Shown here in pieces: positions 19,882 to 28,568 of a stretch of DNA of 64,000 nucleotides. Made by a program: the position numbers and the translations under genes. The notes under the pieces were generated by a model. The model saw only the letters and a program-made list of their open reading frames with translations. It searched no databases and was not told the origin of the DNA. Positions within the stretch are counted from its first letter, which is position 1. Each line of letters starts with the position of its first letter. Origin of the DNA: Clostridiales bacterium VE202-21 (lineage in GTDB: Bacteria > Bacillota > Clostridia > Lachnospirales > Lachnospiraceae); NCBI GenBank assembly GCA_000509105.1, contig BAIF02000002.1, positions 1 through 64,000 of the forward strand. Reading direction: 5' to 3'.

Positions 19882-21277
19882 CACTTTTTTCCTCCGTTAC
19901 TTTTATCTCCAGCACCCGGTGCGTCTGCACGGTTATCTGGCAGGCACTGCTCATACGATACCCCAATATCCATATAATCTGCTTCTCATCTGCAATCAAC
20001 GGAACACAGTCCCGCTCTTCGGACGGTATCTTCTCATTAATAAAATAGGACTTGATCTTCTGGCTCCGTCCGTCTTTATCAATCACAATGCTGTCCCGTC
20101 CCTGTCTGGGCCTGATAATCAGGTCACCTTTTATTATATCATAGTCAAACCATTTCGTGTAGGTTTTTTGGGGTGCTTGTTTTGCCGAAAAATCAGCTTG
20201 TTTTTCCAGTATACTACAGCATATCGTCAGATTCAGTTCCGGCACCCTGGTAATTCCCGGTACACGTAATTGTATAGGGGCAAAACCCTTTTTCTGCATA
20301 TCTGTTTTCTTCTTCAGCACAACACCGTCATAATTCCTGACAGCCTTCACTGAATATGGCAGGTCCCTGCTTCTGCCGGTCTGTTTCTCAAACAGTCCGG
20401 CCACAGCTTCCACATGCGCCATGGTAATATCCCTTTCGGCTCCTGAGGCCCTGCTCAGGCATCTTCTGATCAGAAGGCCCTGCAGCACCCGGTGAAGCTT
20501 CCGGTATCCGGCTTCATAAATACAAAGGCTCCCGTCCTTTTGCTTGGCAACGCAGTTCTGGCAGGCCTGCTCCGTCTGCATCTCCATATAATCCTGCAGC
20601 CCGCGTATCTGCTCCATCGCCTCATTCATATGGCGCACGGCCTGCGCATTGACCTGTTCTTCCAGAACAGGGATCACCTGATGGCGCAGCCGGTTTCTCG
20701 TATAGTCATCCTCCTCGTTCGTCTCATCCTGGCAGAACCCGCAGCCAATCTCCTCTACAAACCGCTCGATCTCCCTGCGGTTCAGGCAGAGCAGCGGACG
20801 GATGATATTTCCTGCCACAGGCTGAATCCCGCCAAGCCCCTTCAGCCCGGTTCCCCGGGCCAGATTCATAAGGAGCGTCTCCGCGTTGTCATTCTGATGG
20901 TGGGCCATAGCAATTTTAGTTCCCCCGCACGCAAGCAGAGTCCTCTCAAAAGCCTCTCTGCGCACAACACGGCCAGCCTCCTCAACAGATTGTTTCCGTT
21001 TTTTGGAAATTGATTCCACATTTTCATGATAAACCACACATTTTACATCCTGTTTCCTGCACAGTTCCTGCACAAACACCTCATCGCGCTTAGCATTCTC
21101 CCCGCGAAGCCCGTGATTCACATGTACAGCCACAATCTCAATCCCCATCTTCTCACGAAGTTCCAGAAGCACAAAAAGAAGGCATACCGAATCCGCTCCG
21201 CCCGATATACCTGCGACAATCTTATCTCCACTCACAATCATCTGATAACGCTCAATAAACCCCAAAACCTTTTCCAT
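19838..21277 (-). CDS. tilS: tRNA(Ile)-lysidine synthetase
   Basis: A roughly 479-residue enzyme that converts the CAU anticodon wobble C of tRNA-Ile2 to lysidine. The PP-loop SGGADSVCLL is near residue 26, followed by the central and C-terminal TilS domains. I use the ATG at 21277 (MEKVLGF); the open frame continues upstream into the palindromic intergenic region but with low-complexity, unlikely sequence. No strong ribosome binding site is seen. It overlaps hpt by 44 bp. Confidence 0.95.
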   Translation of the reverse strand: MEKVLGFIERYQMIVSGDKIVAGISGGADSVCLLFVLLELREKMGIEIVAVHVNHGLRGENAKRDEVFVQELCRKQDVKCVVYHENVESISKKRKQSVEEAGRVVRREAFERTLLACGGTKIAMAHHQNDNAETLLMNLARGTGLKGLGGIQPVAGNIIRPLLCLNRREIERFVEEIGCGFCQDETNEEDDYTRNRLRHQVIPVLEEQVNAQAVRHMNEAMEQIRGLQDYMEMQTEQACQNCVAKQKDGSLCIYEAGYRKLHRVLQGLLIRRCLSRASGAERDITMAHVEAVAGLFEKQTGRSRDLPYSVKAVRNYDGVVLKKKTDMQKKGFAPIQLRVPGITRVPELNLTICCSILEKQADFSAKQAPQKTYTKWFDYDIIKGDLIIRPRQGRDSIVIDKDGRSQKIKSYFINEKIPSEERDCVPLIADEKQIIWILGYRMSSACQITVQTHRVLEIKVTEEKSDVREDYGFSIRKRS

Positions 21278-21322
21278 AAGTAAACTATAACTAATTTTTG
21301 AGGGAAATGCAAGGGGGAGTAC

Positions 21323-21620
21323 GCCTGGCTGAAATGAGGAGGAGGATGCCGGGGAAGAAACGGGTAAGGGCACGGGAAGTGACCCGCTTACGGAGAAGTA
21401 CTAACACCAAAGACACCGCCCGCGGGGGCACGTACATCATGCAGCGAGAAAGCTTGATGCTTTCTCGCCTTAGGATGTACTGGGAAGTGATTTTGGAAAA
21501 TCACTTCCCATCCCCCGCGGGCGGCGTCTTTGGTGTAAGTACTTCTAAACCGTGCGCTCTACACTTCCCGTGCCCTTACCCGTTTCTTCCCCGGCATCCT
21601 CCTCCCCATTTCAGCCAGGC
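21323..21620. repeat. Giant palindrome 1 (about 298 bp)
   Basis: Arms 21323-21381 and 21562-21620 are inverted copies with 58 of 59 positions matching. Inside are further nested stems: AAGTACT/AGTACTT, ACCAAAGAC/GTCTTTGGT, CCGCCCGCGGGGG/CCCCCGCGGGCGG, GTACATC/GATGTAC around GCGAGAAAGC/GCTTTCTCGC, and GGGAAGTGATTTT/AAAATCACTTCCC. It could fold as a multi-branched RNA or cruciform. Open frames in it are by-products of the symmetry. Confidence 0.9.
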
Positions 21621-21658
21621 TATGTTCATCCTTTTACTTAAAAAATTAGTTTGATGGG

Positions 21659-21683
21659 GATTCACTGGCGGGGCCAGTGAATC
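21659..21683. repeat. Hairpin between the two giant palindromes
   Basis: GATTCACTGGC and GCCAGTGAATC form a perfect 11-bp stem with a 3-base loop. Confidence 0.7.
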
Positions 21684-21806
21684 ATCTTGGATACTCAGCA
21701 ATAATCCACCCCAGCCCGAACCGCTCCGCAAATTCTGCAGCCATCCGCCGCCCCCGTCAGTGCGCAACCCGCGAAGCGGGCGACTATTACGGCCGGATGC
21801 GCCAAG

Positions 21807-22050
21807 CCTTGGGAAACGGACATAGCGGCGTCTGGAAGCATGGGATGGCTGTTAGCTGGAATAAAGTAAAAAAGCAGGAAAACCGGGGTAATTTTTGTGA
21901 TTTCGAATCACAAAATTCCTGGACCCAGCGCGGGAAGCCATCAGGGCTTTCCGTGATGTGTCCAGGCTGCCCCGGTTTTCCTGCTTTTTTACACTACTCC
22001 AGCTTACAGTCATCCCCCGCTTCCAGACGCCGCTATGTCCGCTTCCCAAG
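21807..22050. repeat. Giant palindrome 2 (about 244 bp)
   Basis: Arms of about 83 bp (21807-21889 and 21968-22050) match with roughly eight mismatches. Inner stems include TTTTGTGATT/AATCACAAAA and CCTGGAC/GTCCAGG. Because of the symmetry both strands encode nearly the same spurious peptide (GHSGVWKxGMxVSWxxVK), which I do not annotate as a gene. It has no obvious transposase or target duplication. Confidence 0.85.
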
Positions 22051-22082
22051 GCGCCCCCTCCGCCAAAAACCTCCTGCTCCCC

Positions 22083-23483
22083 CTAGCACTCCCAGAGGCC
22101 GACTACCAGGACTGTCATGTCATCCATGGGCGCCGCGTCCCCGTTCCAATTTAGTACCTGTTCGAGGATGTGATGTGCCATTTCTTTTGGGTTATTCATG
22201 GCGGTTCCCTGAATAATCGTCTCCAGCAGGATGTCCTGCTCTCCTACGGGGAGGGCATCCATGATGCCGTCGGTTACCATGATGACGAAATCGCCGTCCT
22301 CCAACTGGCGTTTTACTGAATCTATTTCGATGGTGTGCAGGACGCCGATTGGAAGACTGGTGGAACTCAGGTGTTCTACCTTGTCCTTTTTTTTGATAAA
22401 GGTAGAGGACGCACCTGCTTTTATTAATTCACAGGTGCCTGTATATAAGTCAAATACACTCATGTCTATTGTGGAGAAATGAATTTCTTCCCTCCCCATG
22501 ACCAGGGTTGTGTTGATCATCTGTATGGCGGTTTTTTCCGGGAAACCGGCTTCCAGCAGCTCCTCCAGAAGCTCAATTACGAGCGTGCTTTCACGGCACG
22601 CTTTTTCTCCGGAACCCATGCCGTCCGATAAGGCCACTCCCTGACGGCCTCCGGACAGCTCCATCATCATGAAGTTGTCACCCGATATCTGGCTGCAGCC
22701 TTTTCCAATCCGCGCAACTCCCTGCAATGTATAGAATGCCGGGCCTTCCATGCATACTACGGTCGTATAGTCTCTTCCCAGCATCTGACAGTGTGCCCCG
22801 TCCAGTACGAACCGCCGCCCCATCACTTCTGATACGCCCCTGACCAGCTCCTTTGTTGTGACACATTCATTCTGCATGGCCCGGGCGGTTATATGCACCT
22901 CGTACTTTCCTTCGCGGTTCATAAAAAAGTTCGTGTACAATACCCGTATTCCTTTCCGTTTCAGGTGCGCGCTGATCTTCTTCTCCAGACGCTCGTCAGT
23001 AAACATGCTGTCCTCCAGCTCTTTCGCCGTACTGCGGATCATATCTGCAAATGTATCCATCTGAACGGCGCACCCTTCCCGGCTCTGGGCAATCCTGTTA
23101 ATCCAGATCATATTCTGCCGCGCTTCATGGAAAGCCTCCAGCATCTCCCGCAAAAATCTGGGAGCCATAATACACCTTTGCTGCAGCTTTCTTTTTGTCT
23201 CCGTGTTCAGTTCATTGCCATAACTGTCCACTGCCGACAGTATCTCGTATCCCATCTGGTAGGTGTGGACAAAGTTCTCTCCCCAGCACCAGGAACACTT
23301 TTCACAGTTTTTGCAGACCTTTCCTTTCACTTTCTCGAACATTTCCTCTATTTCTTCGCTACTGAATGTTTTTTTCTTTTCTTCCAGTTTTAAAAATGTG
23401 TGGGACAGTTGTTTCAGGGAATCTGCAAATTTTTCAATCTGGGCCACATAGGGGCTGGAATGTAATACTTGTCCTTCTTCCAT
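22083..23483 (-). CDS. SpoIIE-family phosphatase lacking the membrane domain
   Basis: A 466-residue protein with a cysteine-rich segment (CKNCEKCSWCWG, around residue 57), a central helical region and a C-terminal PPM/SpoIIE phosphatase domain with metal-binding aspartates in ALSDGMGSGE, VTDGIMDA and MDDMTVLVV. Classical SpoIIE is about 800 residues with ten N-terminal transmembrane helices; those are absent here. SpoIIE dephosphorylates SpoIIAA to activate sigma-F. Position between divIC and tilS is where spoIIE usually lies. Start behind GGAGGGG. Confidence 0.85.
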   Translation of the reverse strand: MEEGQVLHSSPYVAQIEKFADSLKQLSHTFLKLEEKKKTFSSEEIEEMFEKVKGKVCKNCEKCSWCWGENFVHTYQMGYEILSAVDSYGNELNTETKRKLQQRCIMAPRFLREMLEAFHEARQNMIWINRIAQSREGCAVQMDTFADMIRSTAKELEDSMFTDERLEKKISAHLKRKGIRVLYTNFFMNREGKYEVHITARAMQNECVTTKELVRGVSEVMGRRFVLDGAHCQMLGRDYTTVVCMEGPAFYTLQGVARIGKGCSQISGDNFMMMELSGGRQGVALSDGMGSGEKACRESTLVIELLEELLEAGFPEKTAIQMINTTLVMGREEIHFSTIDMSVFDLYTGTCELIKAGASSTFIKKKDKVEHLSSTSLPIGVLHTIEIDSVKRQLEDGDFVIMVTDGIMDALPVGEQDILLETIIQGTAMNNPKEMAHHILEQVLNWNGDAAPMDDMTVLVVGLWEC

Positions 23484-23636
23484 GCTTTCCCCTCCTATTC
23501 TTCGTATTTTCTACAAAACATAAAAATGAGTTTCGTTTCAGAAACCAATCTCTGCGGCATCTGCCATATTGCGCATCTCCCCCGCCGGCTTATCGCAATA
23601 CGGTATATCCGCTGGAATATTCTATACCACGACAAA

Positions 23637-23660
23637 AGCTCCAGGAATTCTCCTGGAGCT
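23637..23660 (-). terminator. Terminator after divIC
   Basis: AGCTCCAGGA pairs with TCCTGGAGCT; on the minus strand it is followed by TTTTGTCG. Confidence 0.65.
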
Positions 23661-23677
23661 TATCTTTCGTAGTATTG

Positions 23678-24016
23678 TTATTGAGCCGGTTTAAATATAA
23701 TCTCATTGGGGTCAACAAGACCCAGCTTCTCTTCAGCAACTTCTTTTATGTACTCGTCTGTCTTAACATACTCTTCGTATTCTTTTATCTCTTCGGCGCG
23801 CTCTTTCTGCTCATTGATCTGAGCTTTCAGCTCTGCCTCCTGTTGCTTATAGCTCTTGTTCTTGGCCTGCAGGGTCACTGCATTCACCGTCAGCACGCAT
23901 CCCAGTAATACTAGTATCATAGTAATTAAGGCTGCACTGCGCCGATGGTAACCAAAACCAGAACTCCGCTTACGGCTTTTGCGCCGCTGTGTCCCTGTAG
24001 ATTTCTTATTTGCCAT
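23678..24016 (-). CDS. divIC: FtsB/DivIC-family cell-division protein
   Basis: A 112-residue bitopic protein with a basic N-terminal tail (residues 1-30), one transmembrane helix (about 30-50) and a coiled coil (about 52-90) ending in EEKLGLVDPNEIIF, the septum-formation-initiator signature. It forms the division complex with FtsL and DivIB. Located in the yabQ-divIC-spoIIE order. Confidence 0.9.
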   Translation of the reverse strand: MANKKSTGTQRRKSRKRSSGFGYHRRSAALITMILVLLGCVLTVNAVTLQAKNKSYKQQEAELKAQINEQKERAEEIKEYEEYVKTDEYIKEVAEEKLGLVDPNEIIFKPAQ

Positions 24017-24070
24017 TCATACTCACCCAACTTATCATCTTATTAAACACCCCTGCTTAATAAATTCATT

Positions 24071-24403
24071 CTATCGGTTTTTCTTTCTTTTTTCAAGGCT
24101 TTTCTTCATTTTCCCGTATATTTTTTTCGCAATTGAGAGTATGAAATTCGCCAGCACTATTCCGCATACAACACCTAGTATGAAGAACCATCTTATGCTA
24201 CCATATGTTGTCATATACATCTGTCGGAACAGATACACGCTCACTCCGAGCCAATACAACAGATCTTCCAGATTTACAACCACGATATGGTGAGGTATGA
24301 GGCGCCTCATCAGCCTGAGTATCTGGTAGCTGAAAAGTATCACTATCCCGGACAGCCCCGCGTAAAAAAATATAATCGCTTCTTTTCCGATTCCCAGCAT
24401 CAT
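24071..24403 (-). CDS. yabQ: Spore cortex protein YabQ
   Basis: A 110-residue protein with about three hydrophobic helices and a basic C-terminal tail, matching YabQ, which is needed for spore cortex formation and targets the forespore membrane. Eight bases follow the yabP stop, so they are cotranscribed. Confidence 0.85.
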   Translation of the reverse strand: MMLGIGKEAIIFFYAGLSGIVILFSYQILRLMRRLIPHHIVVVNLEDLLYWLGVSVYLFRQMYMTTYGSIRWFFILGVVCGIVLANFILSIAKKIYGKMKKSLEKRKKNR

Positions 24404-24411
24404 AGGCGTGC

Positions 24412-24696
24412 CTACTTAAACAGTTTTGCGAAAAAATTTTCATTCTGCCGGCCGGCCTGATTTACGCTGGAATATGCAATGCTGTCGATATTGCCTGACA
24501 GATCCACTTCTCCCTTTTCTACGCTGAGACGGTTCACATGCAGATCGGTTCCTTTAACCATCAACATGCCCTGTTCCGTCTCCAGCAGGATTTCATTTAA
24601 ATCAAAAGAAAGAACATCCAGGACACCGGTGACCATACTTGTCTTTCTGTTATTTACAACGAGTTTATGCGCCTTGGGCATTTGCCGCTCTTCCAT
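24412..24696 (-). CDS. yabP: Sporulation protein YabP
   Basis: A 94-residue protein with the YabP/YqfC fold signature (VTGVLDVLSFDLNEILLETEQG). YabP is a sigma-E-dependent partner of YabQ in cortex formation. Immediately upstream of yabQ. Confidence 0.9.
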   Translation of the reverse strand: MEERQMPKAHKLVVNNRKTSMVTGVLDVLSFDLNEILLETEQGMLMVKGTDLHVNRLSVEKGEVDLSGNIDSIAYSSVNQAGRQNENFFAKLFK

Positions 24697-24813
24697 ACAC
24701 TTTCCCCCTTCAACTTTGCTTTTCTATAGAACTCTTCACTATATATATGAGGGGTTGTATCAAAATATGTATGCCCGTGGAAGATCCCTGGCGCTTACGC
24801 CGGCTGTTCCTTT

Positions 24814-25053
24814 TTACAGATACCGGAACAGCTCTTTTGCTTCTTCTTTTTTTGTGGTGTCCTGCAGCTGAAGCACCTCCGCCTTCACAGTCTTGGTGCC
24901 AAATTGAATCTCAATGATGTCCCCCGGCTTAACCTGCAATGATGCTTTGGCAACATTTCCGTTTACAAGCACACGCCCTGCATCGCAGGCTTCATTAGCC
25001 ACAGTCCGTCTTTTGATCAGCCTGGACACTTTCAAAAACTTATCTAACCGCAT
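24814..25053 (-). CDS. rqcP: S4-domain RNA-binding protein RqcP (YabO/Hsp15-like)
   Basis: A 79-residue S4 RNA-binding protein (MRLDKFLKVSRLIKRRTVA, then GRVLVNGNVAK). RqcP acts with RqcH in tailing stalled nascent chains on the 50S subunit. It follows hup, the conserved Firmicute arrangement. Confidence 0.92.
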   Translation of the reverse strand: MRLDKFLKVSRLIKRRTVANEACDAGRVLVNGNVAKASLQVKPGDIIEIQFGTKTVKAEVLQLQDTTKKEEAKELFRYL

Positions 25054-25135
25054 TTCTTTTTCCTTTCTTGCTTATGAATAGATTTCATGTTGTCTCACTT
25101 TATTTTCATTCATCTGTATGCTTCTTACTCTTCAA

Positions 25136-25178
25136 AGAGAAAAGAAAGCACTTACAATGCGTACATCATAAGTGCTCT
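25136..25178 (-). terminator. Terminator after hup
   Basis: On the minus strand AGCACTTA pairs with TAAGTGCT, followed by TTCTTTTCTC. It probably limits readthrough from the highly expressed hup gene into rqcP. Confidence 0.7.
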
Positions 25179-25210
25179 CTGTATGTTTATCTCTTATTGA
25201 TCCATTACAA

Positions 25211-25486
25211 TTAAGCGTTAACTTCATCCTTTAAAGCCTTGCCAGCTTTGAACTTAGGTGCTTTACAAGCTGCAATCTTCATAGTCTTGCCAGTCTGAGG
25301 ATTTCTTCCTTCTCTTGCTGCTCTTTCGCTTACTTCAAATGTACCAAAACCAACTAACTGTACTTTATCGCCTTTTTTTAACTGATCGGATACCACATCG
25401 ATGAATGCCTTCAGTGCTTTTTCAGAGTCCTTCTTGGAGATTTCTGCCTTTTCTGCAATAGCTGCTACTAATTCTGTTTTGTTCAT
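25211..25486 (-). CDS. hup: DNA-binding protein HU
   Basis: A 91-residue nucleoid protein. [20 protein letters not shown] and the DNA-embracing arm [12 protein letters not shown] are diagnostic. A strong sigma-A promoter precedes it and a terminator follows. Confidence 0.97.
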   Translation of the reverse strand: MNKTELVAAIAEKAEISKKDSEKALKAFIDVVSDQLKKGDKVQLVGFGTFEVSERAAREGRNPQTGKTMKIAACKAPKFKAGKALKDEVNA

Positions 25487-25585
25487 GGATAAATTCCTCC
25501 TCTTTATTGTACTAGAATATAATATTCTAACAGTTTAATAAAGGCGCTCATGTACTGGCGTTCACATGATCAACCCTTAAGTACT

Positions 25586-25614
25586 GTTATAACTGTTTCC
25601 CATATTTTTGTCAA
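25586..25614 (-). promoter_or_regulatory. Sigma-A promoter of hup
   Basis: On the minus strand: -35 TTGACA (25614-25609), 17-bp spacer, -10 TATAAC (25591-25586), about 100 bp upstream of the start codon. Confidence 0.7.
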
Positions 25615-25715
25615 GGATTTTTCCGGCATTCCCGCGTTTTTGGGCACTTTTTTAGGCTTTTTTAACATTTCCAAGGCTCGGTTTCCGATTGGAAAATTAT
25701 CCCTGACACGATATG

Positions 25716-27446
25716 TTACATCATCTTGTCAATCATTGCAAGGACTTCTTTACCCATTTTTTCTGAAACAGCATCTGCATCTTCAAGAGATGTCCCCTTT
25801 ACACCGTAATAGAACTTCACCTTCGGCTCTGTTCCGGATGGCCTTACACACAGCCATGCATCGTCTGTCAGATCATAATACAACACGTTGGAGTTTGGCA
25901 GACCGGTTGCTGTGACTTCCCCAGTCGCCATATCCTTGATGGTATCTGCCTTATAATCTCTGGCCTTGAGGACTTTATAGCCTGCAATCTCTGTCGGAGG
26001 ATTCCTGCGGAGCGTCTCCAGGATCTCCTGGATCTTTGCCAGGCCTTCGATCCCCTTAAGCGTGATGGACTGGATATCATCTTTGTAATATCCGTAACGG
26101 TCATACATCGCGATCATCGCATCCCACAGATTCATTCCTTTTGTTTTGTAATATGCTGCTGCTTCGCAGAGAGCCATTGTAGCCACAATTGCGTCCTTAT
26201 CCCTTGCATAGGTACCAATCAGGCAGCCATAACTTTCTTCAAATCCGAATAAATACTCTCCCTTACCACTTGTCTCAAACCCGAGAATCTGCTGTCCAAT
26301 GAATTTAAAGCCAGTCAGGACTTCTATCAGGCCTGCGTTGTAATAGTTAGCAATAGCGTCTGCCATATTGGAGGTAACAATCGTCTTAATCAGATATCCA
26401 TCATCCGGAAGTCCCTTTAATTCTCTGCGCTGCCCGATCTCATAATCCGCGAGCAGACAGCCTGACATATTCCCTGTCAGAGTATGATATTCCCCATTCT
26501 TGTCCTTCACACGGACGCCAAGCCTGTCCGCATCCGGATCTGTTGCAAGCACAATATCAGCATCGATTTCTTTGGCCAGTTTCAGCCCCAGGTCAAATGC
26601 CTCCGCAGCTTCCGGGTTCGGGTATGATACGGTAGGGAATTCGCCGTCCGGCAGTTCCTGTTCTTTTACTACGTAAACATTCTCGAATCCAAGCTCCTTT
26701 AGAATACGGCGCGCCGGTATGTTTCCGGTTCCGTGCAGCGGACTGTACACAATCTTGAGTTCTTTGCCGACAGCATCGATGGCATCCTGGTGCAATACCT
26801 GCTTTTTCAACTCTGCAATATATGCATCATCGATTTCTGCACCGATCACTTCGTAAAGTCCTGCAGCCTTTGCCTCGTCCAGTGTCATCGTCTTCATGGT
26901 AGTATAGTCTTCTACAGCCTTTACCTCATCCATGATTCCCTTGTCATGAGGCGGCGTAATCTGTGCGCCGTCTTCCCAGTATACTTTGTATCCGTTGTAT
27001 TCCGGAGGATTATGGCTTGCTGTAATATTGATTCCCGCTATGCATCCCAGTTTCCTCACTGCAAAAGACAGCTCCGGAGTTGGGCGCAGGGATTCAAATA
27101 CATAGGACTTAATCCCATTGGCCGCCAGGCAGAGTGCTGCCTCATTCGCGAACTCCGGTGACATCCGTCGGGAATCATAGGCAACCGCCACACCCTTTGC
27201 GGCATTTCCGCTCTTTATAATATAATTCGCCAGCCCCTGTGTGGCTTTTCTTACTGTATAAATATTCATACGGTTAGTACCTGCGCCGATAATACCGCGC
27301 AGGCCAGCCGTACCAAATTCAAGATCTGTGTAAAAACGTTCCTTTATCTCATTTTCATCTTCCCTGATACTCGCCAGTTCCGCCTTCGTATCTGCATCAA
27401 AATATGGGTTTGACAACCACTCATTGTATCTCTCTTTGTAATCCAT
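25716..27446 (-). CDS. pgcA: Phosphoglucomutase/phosphomannomutase
   Basis: A 576-residue alpha-D-phosphohexomutase interconverting glucose-1-P and glucose-6-P. The phosphoserine loop ITASHNPPEYNGYKV, the metal loop DPDADRLG, the sugar loop GFEESYG and the phosphate-binding loop RPSGTEPK are all present. Length is standard for Firmicute PgcA. Confidence 0.95.
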   Translation of the reverse strand: MDYKERYNEWLSNPYFDADTKAELASIREDENEIKERFYTDLEFGTAGLRGIIGAGTNRMNIYTVRKATQGLANYIIKSGNAAKGVAVAYDSRRMSPEFANEAALCLAANGIKSYVFESLRPTPELSFAVRKLGCIAGINITASHNPPEYNGYKVYWEDGAQITPPHDKGIMDEVKAVEDYTTMKTMTLDEAKAAGLYEVIGAEIDDAYIAELKKQVLHQDAIDAVGKELKIVYSPLHGTGNIPARRILKELGFENVYVVKEQELPDGEFPTVSYPNPEAAEAFDLGLKLAKEIDADIVLATDPDADRLGVRVKDKNGEYHTLTGNMSGCLLADYEIGQRRELKGLPDDGYLIKTIVTSNMADAIANYYNAGLIEVLTGFKFIGQQILGFETSGKGEYLFGFEESYGCLIGTYARDKDAIVATMALCEAAAYYKTKGMNLWDAMIAMYDRYGYYKDDIQSITLKGIEGLAKIQEILETLRRNPPTEIAGYKVLKARDYKADTIKDMATGEVTATGLPNSNVLYYDLTDDAWLCVRPSGTEPKVKFYYGVKGTSLEDADAVSEKMGKEVLAMIDKMM

Positions 27447-27494
27447 ACTGGTACCTCCTGCCTTAATAGTATGTCCTTATTATACAACAGGCGC

Positions 27495-28505
27495 CTATAA
27501 AATGAAAGTAAATATATTTTCTAAAAACCGCAGTTTTTCTTCCGTCTGGGTGATAGCTGTCTGTAATTTTTCCACATTTTTTTCCGGAATCCAAGCTTTA
27601 TTAGAATGGTAATATGTGTTCGCAGTCTTCCAGAATTTCTCCGGGTAGGCAAGGCACAGGGCGATATATTCTAACTCTCTTGGGTCCAGCTCCCTGATAC
27701 TTTGATAGGCATCCAGCATAGACTGGCCAAGGGCTTCCTGCCACTGATGTTTTTCCATGACTTTCCGCAGAAAATAATAGAGATCCTGCGCCTGCACATC
27801 AATCCTGAAATGCTCAAAATTTGTCGTTGCCAGCCCGTTTGAGGTCAGCAGGACGTTATGATAGTTGTAATCTCCATGCACAAGCCTGTGATGTTCTATG
27901 CTTTCCTGGTACAAGCTGTCGTATCCGGAATTTTTCAGTCTTTTGACCACCTGCTCAGCCTGCGAGTACATCCGATCAAAATATTCCAGAAATAGAAACT
28001 CAAATGAGCCTTTTGAAACTTTATTACGTATAAATGCGCGCACTTTTTTCAGTTCCCTGTTATGGCGCACAAACTCTTCCTGCAGATGCCGGCCCGTTGG
28101 CGGCCGTATCACTGCTTCTTTTTCCGGATCACACAATTCCTGCCACTGCATCCTGCAATGCAGATCTGCCAGGTTCCTGGATGCCTGCAGGATCTCGAAT
28201 TCTTTTTTAACATCACATTCCCTGCCGGAAAACCATTTTTTCAGCATGTACCTGGAACCATCCCGGGATACGCTGACCAGCTGGCCTTCTTTATTATAGA
28301 CCGGGATATCCACATTGGGATATCCCGCCTTTTCCAGGCTGCTCAGAACGGCATAAAGCAAAGGGGCACGCCTGTCTGAAACGTCCGCTTCTTTCAACAG
28401 CATAGTGCCCTCTTTCGTGTCGCAAAAAAACGCACCCCTTATTTTGCGGGTGCCTTTCACTTCTATATCATATTGTTCCAAGACTTCTAATTCATACTCT
28501 CTCAT
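27495..28505 (-). CDS. CotS-family spore coat kinase-like protein
   Basis: A 336-residue aminoglycoside-phosphotransferase-fold protein of the CotS/YutH spore-coat group. HGDYNYHN (near residue 212) is the catalytic loop; the metal-binding DFD is replaced by TNFEHFRID, so catalysis is uncertain. Such proteins associate with the spore coat. Confidence 0.82.
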   Translation of the reverse strand: MREYELEVLEQYDIEVKGTRKIRGAFFCDTKEGTMLLKEADVSDRRAPLLYAVLSSLEKAGYPNVDIPVYNKEGQLVSVSRDGSRYMLKKWFSGRECDVKKEFEILQASRNLADLHCRMQWQELCDPEKEAVIRPPTGRHLQEEFVRHNRELKKVRAFIRNKVSKGSFEFLFLEYFDRMYSQAEQVVKRLKNSGYDSLYQESIEHHRLVHGDYNYHNVLLTSNGLATTNFEHFRIDVQAQDLYYFLRKVMEKHQWQEALGQSMLDAYQSIRELDPRELEYIALCLAYPEKFWKTANTYYHSNKAWIPEKNVEKLQTAITQTEEKLRFLENIFTFIL

Positions 28506-28568
28506 GGCTGCCCCCTGATTCTACGATTCTGACTCTTTCTAATGTATGAAAGGGACAGCCCGAGTATG

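Noticed and set aside
21677..22216. Open frames across giant palindrome 2 on both strands
   Set aside because: Both strands encode nearly the same peptide because of the symmetry; there is no ribosome binding site and composition is not that of a protein.
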